64,000 nt of DNA from Polynucleobacter alcilacus (GTDB taxonomy: Bacteria > Pseudomonadota > Gammaproteobacteria > Burkholderiales > Burkholderiaceae). The notes beneath the pieces were generated by a model that searched no databases, was not told where the DNA came from, and was given only the letters and a program-made list of their open reading frames with translations. This document shows positions 1-8,915 of the stretch, one piece after another (position 1 is the stretch's first letter; every line of letters begins with the position of its first letter). A program made the translations under genes and the position numbers. The DNA lies in NCBI RefSeq assembly GCF_018881545.1, contig NZ_JACVQD010000001.1, forward strand, positions 1,454,039 through 1,518,038, given 5' to 3'.

Positions 1-2
1 GG

Positions 3-356
3 CGATATCTCTTAGGACAAAGGCCAGCAGGAAAACCATATGCCGGTTACTGGGAAGTACCTGGCGGAAAAGTTGAAACAGGTGAAACCATTTTTCAGGC
101 GCTTCAGCGTGAATTGCAGGAAGAGTTAGGAATTGATATTCAGTCTAGTGAAGAGTTAACTGTGTTGGAACATGACTATCCGCACGCTTTTGTTCGCTTA
201 TACGTCAGCATCATCCGTGACTGGACTGGCACCCCAATGGGTTGCGAAGGTCAGGCTTTATCTTGGGAATTGATTGCATCCGAAACCCCGAGTGTGGAGC
301 CCTTGTTACCGGCCGCTTGGCCAATGCTGGAGTGCCTTAGAAGGTTTTTAGCTTAG
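3..356 (+). CDS. mutT: MutT-like Nudix hydrolase, 5' end outside window
   Basis: This is the C-terminal part of a Nudix hydrolase, probably an 8-oxo-dGTP diphosphatase that cleans oxidised nucleotides from the pool. The open frame runs in from the window edge, so the true start is not visible. A complete Nudix box begins with GGKVETGE and continues to RELQEELG, matching Gx5Ex7REUxEExGU. The preceding GYWEVPGG is typical of MutT. Its TAG stop overlaps the stop of the convergent zapD by three bases within a four-base overlap. A related Nudix specificity cannot be excluded. Confidence 0.85.
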   Translation, partial: RYLLGQRPAGKPYAGYWEVPGGKVETGETIFQALQRELQEELGIDIQSSEELTVLEHDYPHAFVRLYVSIIRDWTGTPMGCEGQALSWELIASETPSVEPLLPAAWPMLECLRRFLA

Positions 357-1105
357 AACTGACAGAGCGTCAATTTGAATGGTACATCTACATTAGCAAG
401 CTGCGCTTTTTTATCCCGATCCGACTTTAAGAAACGAATGGAGAGAAGGTATTTATTGGCGCTGATCTCAGAGAAGAGAGAGTCATCTTCTACTGAAATA
501 CGCATTAGCTGATACACCTTGCCAGAGGGGGCTTGTTGGAACGAGCCGTTATGAGCAAGGACATCTTTCGCTTCGCCAGACTGTCTTAATAGCCTTAAAA
601 ATAATTGACATGCTTCTTGCCATGGCAGAAGGGGGCTCACATAATTTTCCAGGAGTTTTCGGCGTTCAGTCGAGGGGCTATTTTTCCATGCGTGATAACT
701 TGGTAAATCAATTGGACTAGTACCGCCAGGAATGTTCAACCGAGTGCGAATCGCATTAAGCCATTCACTTTCAGTAATTAATGAGTTTGGTCGGCCTGTC
801 GAAAGATTGATGCGACTGGCAACTGAATCGATATCTGCAAGAGTGTGCGACAAGGCTTCTTGATCAACTTTTTGCGATGACTTTAGACCATTGAGGGTAT
901 ATTTTTGACGTTCAAATTCTTTAAGCAATAAAGACTTGATGTCTCCACGTGCACCAATATCACCAAGATCAAACAAGATGGAGATCGCGTTGTGATGAAG
1001 TTCTGGATCATCGGAGCGAATAAAATGATTGAAGCGCGCGAACAAATACTCCAGACGAAGCATGCTTCGAACTAATTCATTGAAGGGGTATTCGTAGACA
1101 ATCAC
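353..1105 (-). CDS. zapD: Cell division protein ZapD
   Basis: A 250-residue protein whose N-terminus (IVYEYPFNELVRSMLRLE) and overall length match ZapD (DUF1342), a cytoplasmic FtsZ-associated protein that cross-links FtsZ filaments in the division ring. It has no enzymatic motifs, as expected. The conserved N-terminus supports the GTG start at 1105. It is the last gene of the corC-pilB-pilC-pilD-coaE-zapD run, 11 bases after coaE, and converges on mutT. The coaE-zapD pairing is a common proteobacterial arrangement, which strengthens the call. Confidence 0.9.
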   Translation of the reverse strand: MIVYEYPFNELVRSMLRLEYLFARFNHFIRSDDPELHHNAISILFDLGDIGARGDIKSLLLKEFERQKYTLNGLKSSQKVDQEALSHTLADIDSVASRINLSTGRPNSLITESEWLNAIRTRLNIPGGTSPIDLPSYHAWKNSPSTERRKLLENYVSPLLPWQEACQLFLRLLRQSGEAKDVLAHNGSFQQAPSGKVYQLMRISVEDDSLFSEISANKYLLSIRFLKSDRDKKAQLANVDVPFKLTLCQF

Positions 1106-1116
1106 AAGCCCATATT

Positions 1117-1803
1117 CTATGACGAACTTGTCTTATCTTTCTGAATCTGCAATATTTTTTGGTGCAAGCTTTGTACTTCGGTTTGCAAGTCCACAATACT
1201 GCCCTGGTTTTTAATCACGATATCTGCATGTCTTAGACGATCTTCTCTGCTGGCCTGGGTGGCAATCATGTTTTCAACCTCATATTGGGTTAAATTGCTG
1301 CGGTGCATCACCCTTTCAATTTGCATCTCTTTGGGACAATCCACGACTACCAGATAGTCAATTGAGCCGAGCCAACTGGCTGACTCTATCAGCAAGGGCA
1401 CTACAAATACGAGATAAGGTACCCCCTCTTTAGCCAGCTGTATTGCCTGCCTATTGGTTTCTTGCCGAATCAGCGGATGGGTGATTGCCTCTAAGATTTT
1501 CCTGGCTTCGGGATTTTCAAAGACCAGGCTTCGCATCTTGCTTCGATTGAGGGATCCGTCAGCGCTGATAAATTCAGAGCCAAATTGCTGCTCAATCAGA
1601 GGGACGGCAATCCCCTTGGGCGCGGTAATGAGATGTGCAATTAAGTCGGTATCGACAATGCCGGCACCAAATTTAGCTAGCTGGTCGCTTACAGCTGTTT
1701 TTCCGGAACCAATGCCACCAGTTAAGCCAATCAGGGGAAGTTGCCCCTTTAAAAAGCTTAAGTCGGGCTGATCAGAAATAGATTTTGAAGAAGCTGTGGC
1801 CAT
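1117..1803 (-). CDS. coaE: Dephospho-CoA kinase
   Basis: A 228-residue kinase for the last step of coenzyme A synthesis, ATP-dependent 3'-phosphorylation of dephospho-CoA. The P-loop GGIGSGKT lies at about residues 29-36, followed by the family's VDTDLIAH segment. The only upstream ATG gives a 25-residue N-terminal extension before the P-loop and a 46-base overlap with the 3' end of pilD. I see no GTG or TTG codon nearer the P-loop, so this start is likely. Expression is probably coupled to pilD upstream and zapD downstream. Confidence 0.95.
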   Translation of the reverse strand: MATASSKSISDQPDLSFLKGQLPLIGLTGGIGSGKTAVSDQLAKFGAGIVDTDLIAHLITAPKGIAVPLIEQQFGSEFISADGSLNRSKMRSLVFENPEARKILEAITHPLIRQETNRQAIQLAKEGVPYLVFVVPLLIESASWLGSIDYLVVVDCPKEMQIERVMHRSNLTQYEVENMIATQASREDRLRHADIVIKNQGSIVDLQTEVQSLHQKILQIQKDKTSSS

Positions 1804-2258
1804 AACAACTCAATGATGCCAGCAATAACCAAAAATGGTCCAAAAGGAAATGCTGACCCAGGACTTTGTTTATTTAGCTTAAGCCAAACCATACCGCCAA
1901 TAAGTCCAGTCACAGAGGCTAGGAACAGAATGCTAGGAAGCGCTCCCCAGCCCAACCAAGCACCAAGAGCAGCCAATAGCTTAGCATCACCCATACCTAT
2001 GCCATCTCGTTTTTTAAAGTGCCGATAGAGGCGGTTTAATAGCCAAAGTAGGGAGTACCCAACAAGAGCGCCAAGAATGGAATCTGATAGCGCTACAAAT
2101 TGAATGCTTTGAAAACTATTGAAATACATTCCTAAAATGATTAGCGGAATGGTGATAGCGTCGGGCAGCCGAAAGGTACGCAAGTCGATATAGGCTAAAT
2201 AGGCCAATATCAAAATTAACAAAATACGAACGAGGTCAAAAATGGCTAGTGCATGCAT
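1758..2258 (-). CDS. pilD: Short prepilin peptidase (A24 family, PilD-like)
   Basis: A 166-residue polytopic membrane aspartyl protease predicted to cleave type IV prepilin leaders. The two catalytic aspartates are visible: Asp25 in the YIDLRTFRLPD segment and Asp91 in GMGDAKLL. Canonical PilD has about 260-290 residues because an N-terminal methyltransferase half with two CxxC pairs precedes the peptidase. That half is absent here, so this protein would cleave but not N-methylate pilins. Its ATG overlaps the pilC stop by one base (TAATG), indicating translational coupling. Confidence 0.85.
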   Translation of the reverse strand: MHALAIFDLVRILLILILAYLAYIDLRTFRLPDAITIPLIILGMYFNSFQSIQFVALSDSILGALVGYSLLWLLNRLYRHFKKRDGIGMGDAKLLAALGAWLGWGALPSILFLASVTGLIGGMVWLKLNKQSPGSAFPFGPFLVIAGIIELLWPQLLQNLFLISPT

Positions 2259-3304
2259 TAAACAATCTGTCCCAGGTTAAATATCGGCAGATAGAGGATT
2301 ATGACAAGGCCGCCTATGACGATGCCGACGGTGATGATGAGTAAGGGCTCCAAGCTCTGACTAAGGGCATTTAAGCTGCCACTTAGTTGAGAGCCTAAAG
2401 CATTTGCACGTTTTTTCAGCATCTCAGGAAGTGAACCGCTTTCAGAAGCGATGCGAAGTAATTGTTGAGTCTCGATATCAAATAAATGATGAATTGGATC
2501 GGCCCGCATGAGTGCTTCTCCAAGCGGCCAGCCTCTGGTGAGATGCTTAAATATTTCTGCACTTAGATCATGGCTAAGCCAGTGATTGGATGACTGTGCT
2601 GTCACTCGTAATGCATCCGGTAGTGCCAAGCCAGACTCCAGAAGATGCCCTAAAGTTCGGCACCAATAGGTCAGTGTCGCTAAACGAAATAATCGGCCAA
2701 GTATAGGTATGCGAAAACTCAGTTGATCACATTTCTTTTGTAAACGGGGTATTTTGATCCAAGCAAACAAAAGCACCGCCCCGGCTACAGCTAGGGCTAT
2801 TAGGATTTCTAGAAAATAGCCCTCAATGAATTCAGAAATCTGAATAAGTACTTTTGTGGGGGCCGGCAATTCTGCTTGAAAATGACTAAATACATCCTTA
2901 AAGACGGGCACAACCCAGACCATCATGACAATAATCAATAGAAAAGAGCTGGCTAGGGTGATGACTGGATAGCTGAGTGCTTGCTGGACTTTGCGGCGCA
3001 ATTCAATTTGCGCTTCGAGTTGATCGCAAATAGTACTGAGTGCTAGATCAATATTACCGGAGCGTTCACTGACGCGAATCAGGTTAATGAACTCAGCAGA
3101 GAATTGGCCTTTTTGAGCTAGCAGACTTTGAGAAAAACTATTCCCACTCTTGAGTCGATTACATAAATCCCCCAACCATCTTTGCCAATTTTTAGGACTC
3201 GATGAATAGATCAACTGGATGGCATTGAGAAGTGGAAGACCAGCATTGAGAAGAGTCAACAGTTGCTGAGCAAAATTAAGTTGATCTTGCTTGCTTAGTG
3301 CCAT
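2258..3304 (-). CDS. pilC: Type IV pilus/type II secretion inner-membrane protein PilC (GspF family)
   Basis: A 348-residue platform protein with two GspF repeats. The first starts almost at the N-terminus with LNFAQQLLTLLNAGLPL; the second follows around residue 210 with the equivalent LTYWCRTLGHLLESGLAL. Three hydrophobic segments are visible, two in the middle and one at the extreme C-terminus. Typical PilC has about 400 residues, and the missing part is the N-terminal lead before the first repeat. It overlaps pilB by 10 bases and pilD by one. Confidence 0.88.
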   Translation of the reverse strand: MALSKQDQLNFAQQLLTLLNAGLPLLNAIQLIYSSSPKNWQRWLGDLCNRLKSGNSFSQSLLAQKGQFSAEFINLIRVSERSGNIDLALSTICDQLEAQIELRRKVQQALSYPVITLASSFLLIIVMMVWVVPVFKDVFSHFQAELPAPTKVLIQISEFIEGYFLEILIALAVAGAVLLFAWIKIPRLQKKCDQLSFRIPILGRLFRLATLTYWCRTLGHLLESGLALPDALRVTAQSSNHWLSHDLSAEIFKHLTRGWPLGEALMRADPIHHLFDIETQQLLRIASESGSLPEMLKKRANALGSQLSGSLNALSQSLEPLLIITVGIVIGGLVIILYLPIFNLGQIV

Positions 3305-4371
3305 GCATTTACCTCTGAGTCTAGATCGATTTGCCTAATCAACCCATTGTTAACATGGCTCAGTCCAGCATCATGCATGGTGGGGTATTTTAAAGATGGA
3401 TCGAATAAATGCTTAGTGCTGAGTACCTCATGAACCCCAAGACGACCATGTAGCCCTGTACCCTTGCAAGCAGGGCAGTGCCTTTCTGGATTTCCCTTAC
3501 CCATGCAGTGCGGACAAATCTTTCGAACCAACCTTTGCGAACTCACACTATGTAAGCAGGATTGCAAAGACTCTTCATCAATTCCCAGGCTCTTCAGTCT
3601 ACTGATAGCACCTCTGGCATTGCGTGTGTGTAAGGTGCTCAAAACAAGATGGCCAGTTTGTGCCGCCTGTATGGCAAGCTGCGCAGTGGCGCTATCCCGA
3701 ATTTCGCCAATCATGATGATGTCAGGATCTTGCCGTAAAAGGGCGCGAATAATAGTGGGGAAATCTAAGCCGGCTCGAGGGTGATAGGCCACTTGATTTA
3801 CCCCTGATAGCCGAATCTCAATCGGATCTTCTATGGAGCAAAGATTGCGATGGCTGCGATTGAGTTCTTGAAGACAGCTATAGAGAGTCCGGGTCTTACC
3901 GCTACCAGTCGGGCCAGTAACCAAGATCAATCCATCTGGTTTGCTTAAGGCCTTTTGAAAAATCTCCAATTGCTCTGGTAACAAACCAAGTTGCTCAAGA
4001 CCAAGTTCATCAAGGCAGTTTGGTAGGATGCGAACAACAGCTTTTTCACCATACAGTGTGGGTACGATTGAAACACGGCAGTCAATACTGGGTTTAGCAA
4101 AATCTTGACCAATGAGAAGGCGCCCGTCTTGCGGGAGGCGTTTTTCGGCGATATCCAATCTCGCTAAGATTTTAATGCGCGTGATTAAACGTTCATGTAA
4201 CTCAATACGGAATTGCGACTGTACATGGAGTAGCCCATCTACTCGAATGCGAACTAGTGTTCCTTGAAGCCCGGCCTCAATATGAATATCACTCGCTCTA
4301 GACTCAAGCGCATTAACAGCGATTTCATACCAGGTGCGAATAATAAGTGAGTCATCATGGCTATTGGTCAA
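3295..4371 (-). CDS. pilB: Short type IV pilus assembly/GspE-family ATPase
   Basis: A 358-residue secretion ATPase predicted to power pilus assembly. It has the ASDIHIE motif, a Walker A GPTGSGKT (about 153-160), a Walker B segment ending IIMIGEIRD, the His-box region GHLVLSTLHT, and a C-terminal four-cysteine zinc motif (CPHC...CPAC). The family N-terminal domain is missing, since canonical PilB is about 570 residues. The frame opens with TTG, whose bases overlap the corC stop (TTGA), with no ATG nearby; this supports coupled initiation. PilT lacks the zinc motif, so PilB/GspE is preferred. Confidence 0.85.
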   Translation of the reverse strand: MTNSHDDSLIIRTWYEIAVNALESRASDIHIEAGLQGTLVRIRVDGLLHVQSQFRIELHERLITRIKILARLDIAEKRLPQDGRLLIGQDFAKPSIDCRVSIVPTLYGEKAVVRILPNCLDELGLEQLGLLPEQLEIFQKALSKPDGLILVTGPTGSGKTRTLYSCLQELNRSHRNLCSIEDPIEIRLSGVNQVAYHPRAGLDFPTIIRALLRQDPDIIMIGEIRDSATAQLAIQAAQTGHLVLSTLHTRNARGAISRLKSLGIDEESLQSCLHSVSSQRLVRKICPHCMGKGNPERHCPACKGTGLHGRLGVHEVLSTKHLFDPSLKYPTMHDAGLSHVNNGLIRQIDLDSEVNAWH

Positions 4372-5657
4372 TCTTGCTCTTGGATCAATGCGGGCCGATG
4401 AAGTTTGACGGTCTTTACTCCTTGGTCATCGAACTGCACAATCTCCATAACAATGTTTGCTATTCGAACGCTGACGTCATGGTCTGGAATAGCTTCGAGT
4501 TTTTCAAGTATTAAGCCATTTAAGGTACGCGGACCATCTAAGGGCAGATTGATGTTGAGAAGTCGATTGAGATCTCTTAATGTGGCGCTACCACTTGCTA
4601 GGTAAGTACCATCAGCAAGCCAATGGGGATCAGTAGATAGGTTTGAAAAGGATGTGGTGAACTCACCAATCAGCTCTTCCACAATATCTTCAAAGGTCAC
4701 CAGGCCAAGGACCTCGCCATATTCATTTACGACCAAGCTTAAACGTTGCTGATTATCTTGAAAGAACTGCATCTGCTGGAGCACAGGAGTGCCACTGGGA
4801 ATGAAGTAAGGTTCATTAAGCAATGATTTGAAGTCTTCATGTTGAAGATCAGTAGCACCTAAAAGGGATAATGCTTTTTTGACGGAAAGGATGCCAACAA
4901 TACGCTCAGAGTCACCATCGCATACTGGTAATTTATTGTGATAGCAAGTCTCTAATTGCTGTACTACTTCATCAATTGGTCGAGATAGGTCTAGAACTTC
5001 AATCTTAGACCTTGGGGTCATTACATCATCAACAGTAATATTTTCGAGATTAAATAGATTCAAAAGAATATTGCGGTGATGGTTAGATACGAAGCGATTG
5101 GACTCTAGAACCAAGCTACGCAACTCTTCCTTACTCATTGATCTGCTATCAGCTGAGGACTGCAGTCCTGAGACTTTCATGAGCCCTGATACGAAGCTAT
5201 TAATAAACCAGAGTAGTGGCTTCAGAACAAAGGTCAGCGGCAAAATAAACCACCCAACTCGAGAGGCGATTTTTTCTGGAAATGCTGCGCCAATGACTTT
5301 AGGGGTAATTTCGCTAAAAATGATGATGAGCAAAGCAACGACCAATGTGGCAATCGTTAGAACAAGACCGCTATCGCCAAAAATATGTAAAGCGATGCCT
5401 GTAACCAAAATAGGCAAGATGGTATTAATCAGATTATTCGAAATCAATAGCACCGATAACAGTGAATCAATCCGCTTGAGAAGTCTTTCCGCTAGAGCAG
5501 CGCCAGCATTTCCGCCGGTTGCCATGGCGCGCAGACGATGGCGATTTGAAGACAGCATGCTGGTTTCTGCCATAGAGAAAAAGCCAGAAAGCGCGAGTAA
5601 AAAAAGGACTAGAGCAACTTGACCATAAAAGGGCCAATCGTCAAAAAAAGTGTCCAT
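4368..5657 (-). CDS. CorC/HlyC-family membrane protein with CBS domains
   Basis: A 429-residue protein with the CNNM/DUF21 architecture: four hydrophobic segments in the first 150 residues beginning near LVLFLLALSGFFSMAETS, then two CBS domains (about 205-330) and a C-terminal CorC_HlyC domain. Members are implicated in divalent-cation export or magnesium homeostasis. An ATG at 5657 with an AGG-type Shine-Dalgarno is preferred to a TTG five codons upstream. It heads the minus-strand run and overlaps the pilB start by four bases. Substrate is unknown, and the link with pilus genes is probably positional. Confidence 0.85.
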   Translation of the reverse strand: MDTFFDDWPFYGQVALVLFLLALSGFFSMAETSMLSSNRHRLRAMATGGNAGAALAERLLKRIDSLLSVLLISNNLINTILPILVTGIALHIFGDSGLVLTIATLVVALLIIIFSEITPKVIGAAFPEKIASRVGWFILPLTFVLKPLLWFINSFVSGLMKVSGLQSSADSRSMSKEELRSLVLESNRFVSNHHRNILLNLFNLENITVDDVMTPRSKIEVLDLSRPIDEVVQQLETCYHNKLPVCDGDSERIVGILSVKKALSLLGATDLQHEDFKSLLNEPYFIPSGTPVLQQMQFFQDNQQRLSLVVNEYGEVLGLVTFEDIVEELIGEFTTSFSNLSTDPHWLADGTYLASGSATLRDLNRLLNINLPLDGPRTLNGLILEKLEAIPDHDVSVRIANIVMEIVQFDDQGVKTVKLHRPALIQEQD

Positions 5658-5776
5658 GAGGTTTGCCTGCAAAAAAGTAAGGATGAGTCAATATAGCAAA
5701 GTGGCATTTCGCATGCCATAGCTAAGGTGTAAATGGGTGTCATCTTTCCTGTTTATTTATGTGAGAATTGCTCCTA

Positions 5777-6289
5777 ATGACAAATTCAAAAAATAAAGTA
5801 GCTCCTGAGGGGTCTAGCTATAGTGTTATTCCAGCCCCTTTTGGATGCCTTGGGATTGCGACTGAATTGGTGGACGGTAGTTTGATGTTGTCCAAAATCG
5901 ACTATTTACCTGCTGTTACCGCTTTAATTGCCCCACAGAACGATTTAGCCAAGGAAGTTGCTAGGCAGTGCAAAGCCTACTTTAAGGATCCCCACTGGGA
6001 GTTTGATCTGCCGATCAAATCTGCCGGGACCGAACATCAGAAAAAGGTTTGGTCCAGCATACAAGCGATACCAGTTGGTAAAACTAATACCTATGGTGAA
6101 ATTGCCCTGAGGGTGAAGAGTGGCGCTCGTGCTGTTGGTACGGCCTGTGGTGCAAATCCCTATCCCTTAATAGCCCCTTGTCATCGAGTGATTTCAGCAC
6201 AGGGCATTGGGGGTTTTATGAAAGAAAATGCACCTGGCTTATATCGCCAAATTAAGATCTGGCTTTTAAAGCACGAGGGCGTTCTTTAG
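5777..6289 (+). CDS. ogt: Methylated-DNA-protein cysteine methyltransferase
   Basis: A 170-residue suicide repair protein that moves O6-alkyl groups from guanine to its own cysteine. The active-site motif PCHRVIS lies near residue 136, preceded by the helix-turn-helix segment around TNTYGEIALRVKSGARAVGTACG that binds DNA. The length fits Ogt/AdaB rather than the larger Ada. I chose the ATG at 5777; a TTG nine bases upstream would sit too close to the only GAG-like ribosome-binding sequence. It ends five bases from the convergent squalene synthase gene. Confidence 0.93.
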   Translation: MTNSKNKVAPEGSSYSVIPAPFGCLGIATELVDGSLMLSKIDYLPAVTALIAPQNDLAKEVARQCKAYFKDPHWEFDLPIKSAGTEHQKKVWSSIQAIPVGKTNTYGEIALRVKSGARAVGTACGANPYPLIAPCHRVISAQGIGGFMKENAPGLYRQIKIWLLKHEGVL

Positions 6290-6294
6290 TTTTT

Positions 6295-7275
6295 TTAAAC
6301 CTCTTTCCTCAAGGCCTGAGATGCAATATGGAAAAAGACGTTCATGAGTGTATCGCTACGCACAGCAAATTGAGTGAAAGCATAAAAAGCCATCACTGTA
6401 TTTCTGCTTAACTTGACTTCATTTTTATTGCTGAAATCTTCTTGCTTAGCAATTTTTGAAAGTGTCATGACTGCCAGCCCGAAAGCCAAAAAGCAAAAAC
6501 GCCTTATTCCCTTATCCTGCTTTGGAATTAGGAGGATGTAGCGCAACGAGTCCTGCAACTTTTGATAGGCAATCTTTAAAAGCTGTTCCTGCCTCATATT
6601 TGCAGGCTTCCAGGAGACTCCGCGCGCTTTATCCTCCGGGGAATCCTTAAGGATATTGGTCATCTGTAAGGCCTGACCAAAAGCAATGGCCAAAGCTTCT
6701 TGCCCTCGAATATTTTTTGCAAATTTTGGTGAATGCTTACTAAAGATAGTAGTCAGGAGTTCGCCTACTACCCCGGCAACAACATAGCAATACTGTTCGA
6801 ACTCATTTAAATCTTGAAGGCCAGCCTCAGTTTGTTTGCCATGAAAGCGCGACATCCCTTCAGACATGATGGAGACGCAACGACTCACTGCCTGTTGATC
6901 CTCTTTGGAGCAGGTATGCAGAATTCGGAGGACGGTTGGGGTGTGGGCAATTAAGTCTAATTCATCTTGATTGCCGTAATCAGCCAGCGCCCTTAGACAA
7001 GGTTCCACAAAAGAGCTTACTGAAGATTTTTCTAGGACGGCATTTAAGAAAAGCGCAGATAGATGTTGTTTAGTTTCTGGATTTAAATCTGCTGCATCTT
7101 CGATGGTGTCAACAATGCGACAAAGCAGATAGGTATTGCCCACCACCTTTTCAATCGCGGGAGGAAGGAGGGGAATGGTGAGGGCAAAGGTTCTTGAGAC
7201 TGAACTTAGAATGGCTTTTTGATAGACCAAATCAGTGCTTGGGTTTTCGCTCGGGTGTTTTGGAGGATTGCTCAC
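6295..7275 (-). CDS. Squalene/phytoene synthase family protein
   Basis: A 326-residue prenyl synthase that joins two farnesyl (or geranylgeranyl) diphosphates head to head. Both aspartate-rich motifs are present: DTIED near residues 56-60, and NILKDSPEDKARG about 150 residues later. The SRTFAL segment before the first motif is typical of eukaryote-like squalene synthase rather than the HpnC/HpnD pair. The start is a GTG without a clear Shine-Dalgarno, so the N-terminus is uncertain. No hopene cyclase, desaturase or other hopanoid or carotenoid gene lies in the window, so the product is inferred. Confidence 0.85.
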   Translation of the reverse strand: MSNPPKHPSENPSTDLVYQKAILSSVSRTFALTIPLLPPAIEKVVGNTYLLCRIVDTIEDAADLNPETKQHLSALFLNAVLEKSSVSSFVEPCLRALADYGNQDELDLIAHTPTVLRILHTCSKEDQQAVSRCVSIMSEGMSRFHGKQTEAGLQDLNEFEQYCYVVAGVVGELLTTIFSKHSPKFAKNIRGQEALAIAFGQALQMTNILKDSPEDKARGVSWKPANMRQEQLLKIAYQKLQDSLRYILLIPKQDKGIRRFCFLAFGLAVMTLSKIAKQEDFSNKNEVKLSRNTVMAFYAFTQFAVRSDTLMNVFFHIASQALRKEV

Positions 7276-7334
7276 ACTTGAATTATGTCAGAGTGGAGTA
7301 CATCCCCTAACGCCCTAAATTAGTACTTCTTCCC

Positions 7335-7364
7335 TTAATGCCAAAAGTGACAAAGCCATATAAT
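7335..7364 (+). promoter_or_regulatory. Predicted sigma70 promoter of the symporter gene
   Basis: A perfect TATAAT lies at 7359-7364 in the divergent gap between the squalene synthase and symporter genes, 30 bases before the GTG start at 7395. The -35 element is weak; TTAATG at 7335-7340 with an 18-base spacer is the best match. Transcription would start near 7371, leaving a short leader with the strong Shine-Dalgarno GGAGGGGG. Confidence 0.5.
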
Positions 7365-7394
7365 TTCACCAAATTATTGGAGGGGGAATAGGGC

Positions 7395-8810
7395 GTGCTG
7401 ATTTGGTTCGTCATCATTTACTGGGTTGTATCGATCGGTATTGGTTTATGGGCAGCCCTGCGCGTTAAAGATACTGCAGACTTTGCAGCCGCAGGACATA
7501 GCCTGCCACTTCCGATTGTGACTGCCACGGTGTTTGCCACCTGGTTTGGTTCAGAAACCGTTTTAGGTATTCCAGCCACTTTCCTGAAGGAGGGTTTGGG
7601 CGGGGTCGTATCAGACCCTTTTGGATCATCGCTCTGCTTAATTTTGGTGGGACTCTTTTTTGCACGCCATTTGTATAACCGTCGAATGTTGACGATCGGT
7701 GATTTTTTTAGAGAAAAATATGGCCGCACTGTTGAAGTCTTAGTAACCCTTTGTATCGTTGTGTCTTACTTGGGTTGGGTAGCAGCACAAATTAAAGCAC
7801 TGGGACTCGTATTCAATGTAGTTTCAGAAGGCAGTATTTCGCAAACGGGAGGAATGCTGATTGGAGCGGGAAGTGTCTTGATTTATACCTTGTTTGGCGG
7901 TATGTGGTCGGTTGCTATTACTGACTTTATTCAGATGATCATTATTGTGATTGGCATGCTCTATATTGGCAGTGAGATGACCACGCAGACCGGCGGCATC
8001 GGCGTAGTCATTGAGCATGCAGCTGCAGCTGGTCAATTCAGCAATTTCTGGCCCGACATGAACCTCGCTTCAATACTGGGCTTTGTGGCTGCCTTATGCA
8101 CAATGATGTTGGGCTCAATTCCACAGCAAGATGTTTTCCAGCGCATTACCTCCTCTAAGAACGTCAATATTGCCGTGCAGGCTGCCCTTCTAGGTGGTGT
8201 GCTGTATTTTATTTTTGCCTTTGTTCCAATGTACTTAGCTTATTCGGCTACATTAATTAATCCTGACTTGGTAGCAAAATATCTCAATACCGACCCACAG
8301 ATGATTCTGCCAAAGCTGATACTGAATCATGCTCCAGTATTTGCACAGGTGATGTTCTTTGGTGCTTTGCTTTCGGCCATTAAGAGCTGTGCCAGTGCGA
8401 CTTTGCTAGCCCCGTCAGTTACGTTTGCAGAAAATATCATCAGAGGATTTTTTAAGCACCTCTCGGATTCTGATTTACTCAAAATTATGCGCATTACGGT
8501 CCTCTGTTTTGCCGTGGTGGTTACTTTTTTCGCCGTGAACTCTGAGCTATCTATTTTTAAGATGGTCGAAAGTGCTTACAAGGTGACCCTGGTGGCTGCG
8601 TTTGTGCCCCTGGCGTTTGGGGTCTACTGGCCGAAAGCCAATTCTTTGGGCGGATTGCTGGCGGTGGTGTGTGGCCTCACCGTTTGGATCAGTTGTGAAA
8701 TTTTGGCCCCTAAAGCCATATTGCCGCCTCAACTAGCCGGTTTATTTGCAAGCATTGTGGCGATGATATTGGGTAGCCTGGTGCCAAAAGATTCATTGAA
8801 GGCTGTTTAA
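7395..8810 (+). CDS. Sodium:solute symporter family transporter
   Basis: A 471-residue integral membrane protein with about 13 hydrophobic segments, matching the SSS family (sodium-coupled uptake of solutes such as proline, pantothenate or organic acids). The loop after the first helices has the family pattern ATVFATWFGSETVLGIPATF. The GTG start is supported by the Shine-Dalgarno GGAGGGGG eight bases upstream at 7379-7386. It stands alone behind its own predicted promoter. The substrate cannot be read from the sequence, and the panE-like gene downstream is only weak context. Confidence 0.85.
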   Translation: MLIWFVIIYWVVSIGIGLWAALRVKDTADFAAAGHSLPLPIVTATVFATWFGSETVLGIPATFLKEGLGGVVSDPFGSSLCLILVGLFFARHLYNRRMLTIGDFFREKYGRTVEVLVTLCIVVSYLGWVAAQIKALGLVFNVVSEGSISQTGGMLIGAGSVLIYTLFGGMWSVAITDFIQMIIIVIGMLYIGSEMTTQTGGIGVVIEHAAAAGQFSNFWPDMNLASILGFVAALCTMMLGSIPQQDVFQRITSSKNVNIAVQAALLGGVLYFIFAFVPMYLAYSATLINPDLVAKYLNTDPQMILPKLILNHAPVFAQVMFFGALLSAIKSCASATLLAPSVTFAENIIRGFFKHLSDSDLLKIMRITVLCFAVVVTFFAVNSELSIFKMVESAYKVTLVAAFVPLAFGVYWPKANSLGGLLAVVCGLTVWISCEILAPKAILPPQLAGLFASIVAMILGSLVPKDSLKAV

Positions 8811-8915
8811 TGACTATTTTGCCTAAAAATTAGGCAGCCAATAATTTGTAGCACTGCAAAATATTCTCCTCTAATATGACACTAATTTGAAACTTTTTAT
8901 TCTTCTGGAGTTCCT

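Noticed and set aside
5702..5718. TGGCAT-TTCGC-ATGCCA inverted repeat between corC and ogt.
   Set aside because: Six-base arms with a loop are expected by chance in this much sequence, and I recognise no regulator site.
8821..8835. Hairpin GCCTAA-AAA-TTAGGC after the symporter gene.
   Set aside because: The stem has only six pairs and no T-run follows on either strand, so I do not call it a terminator.
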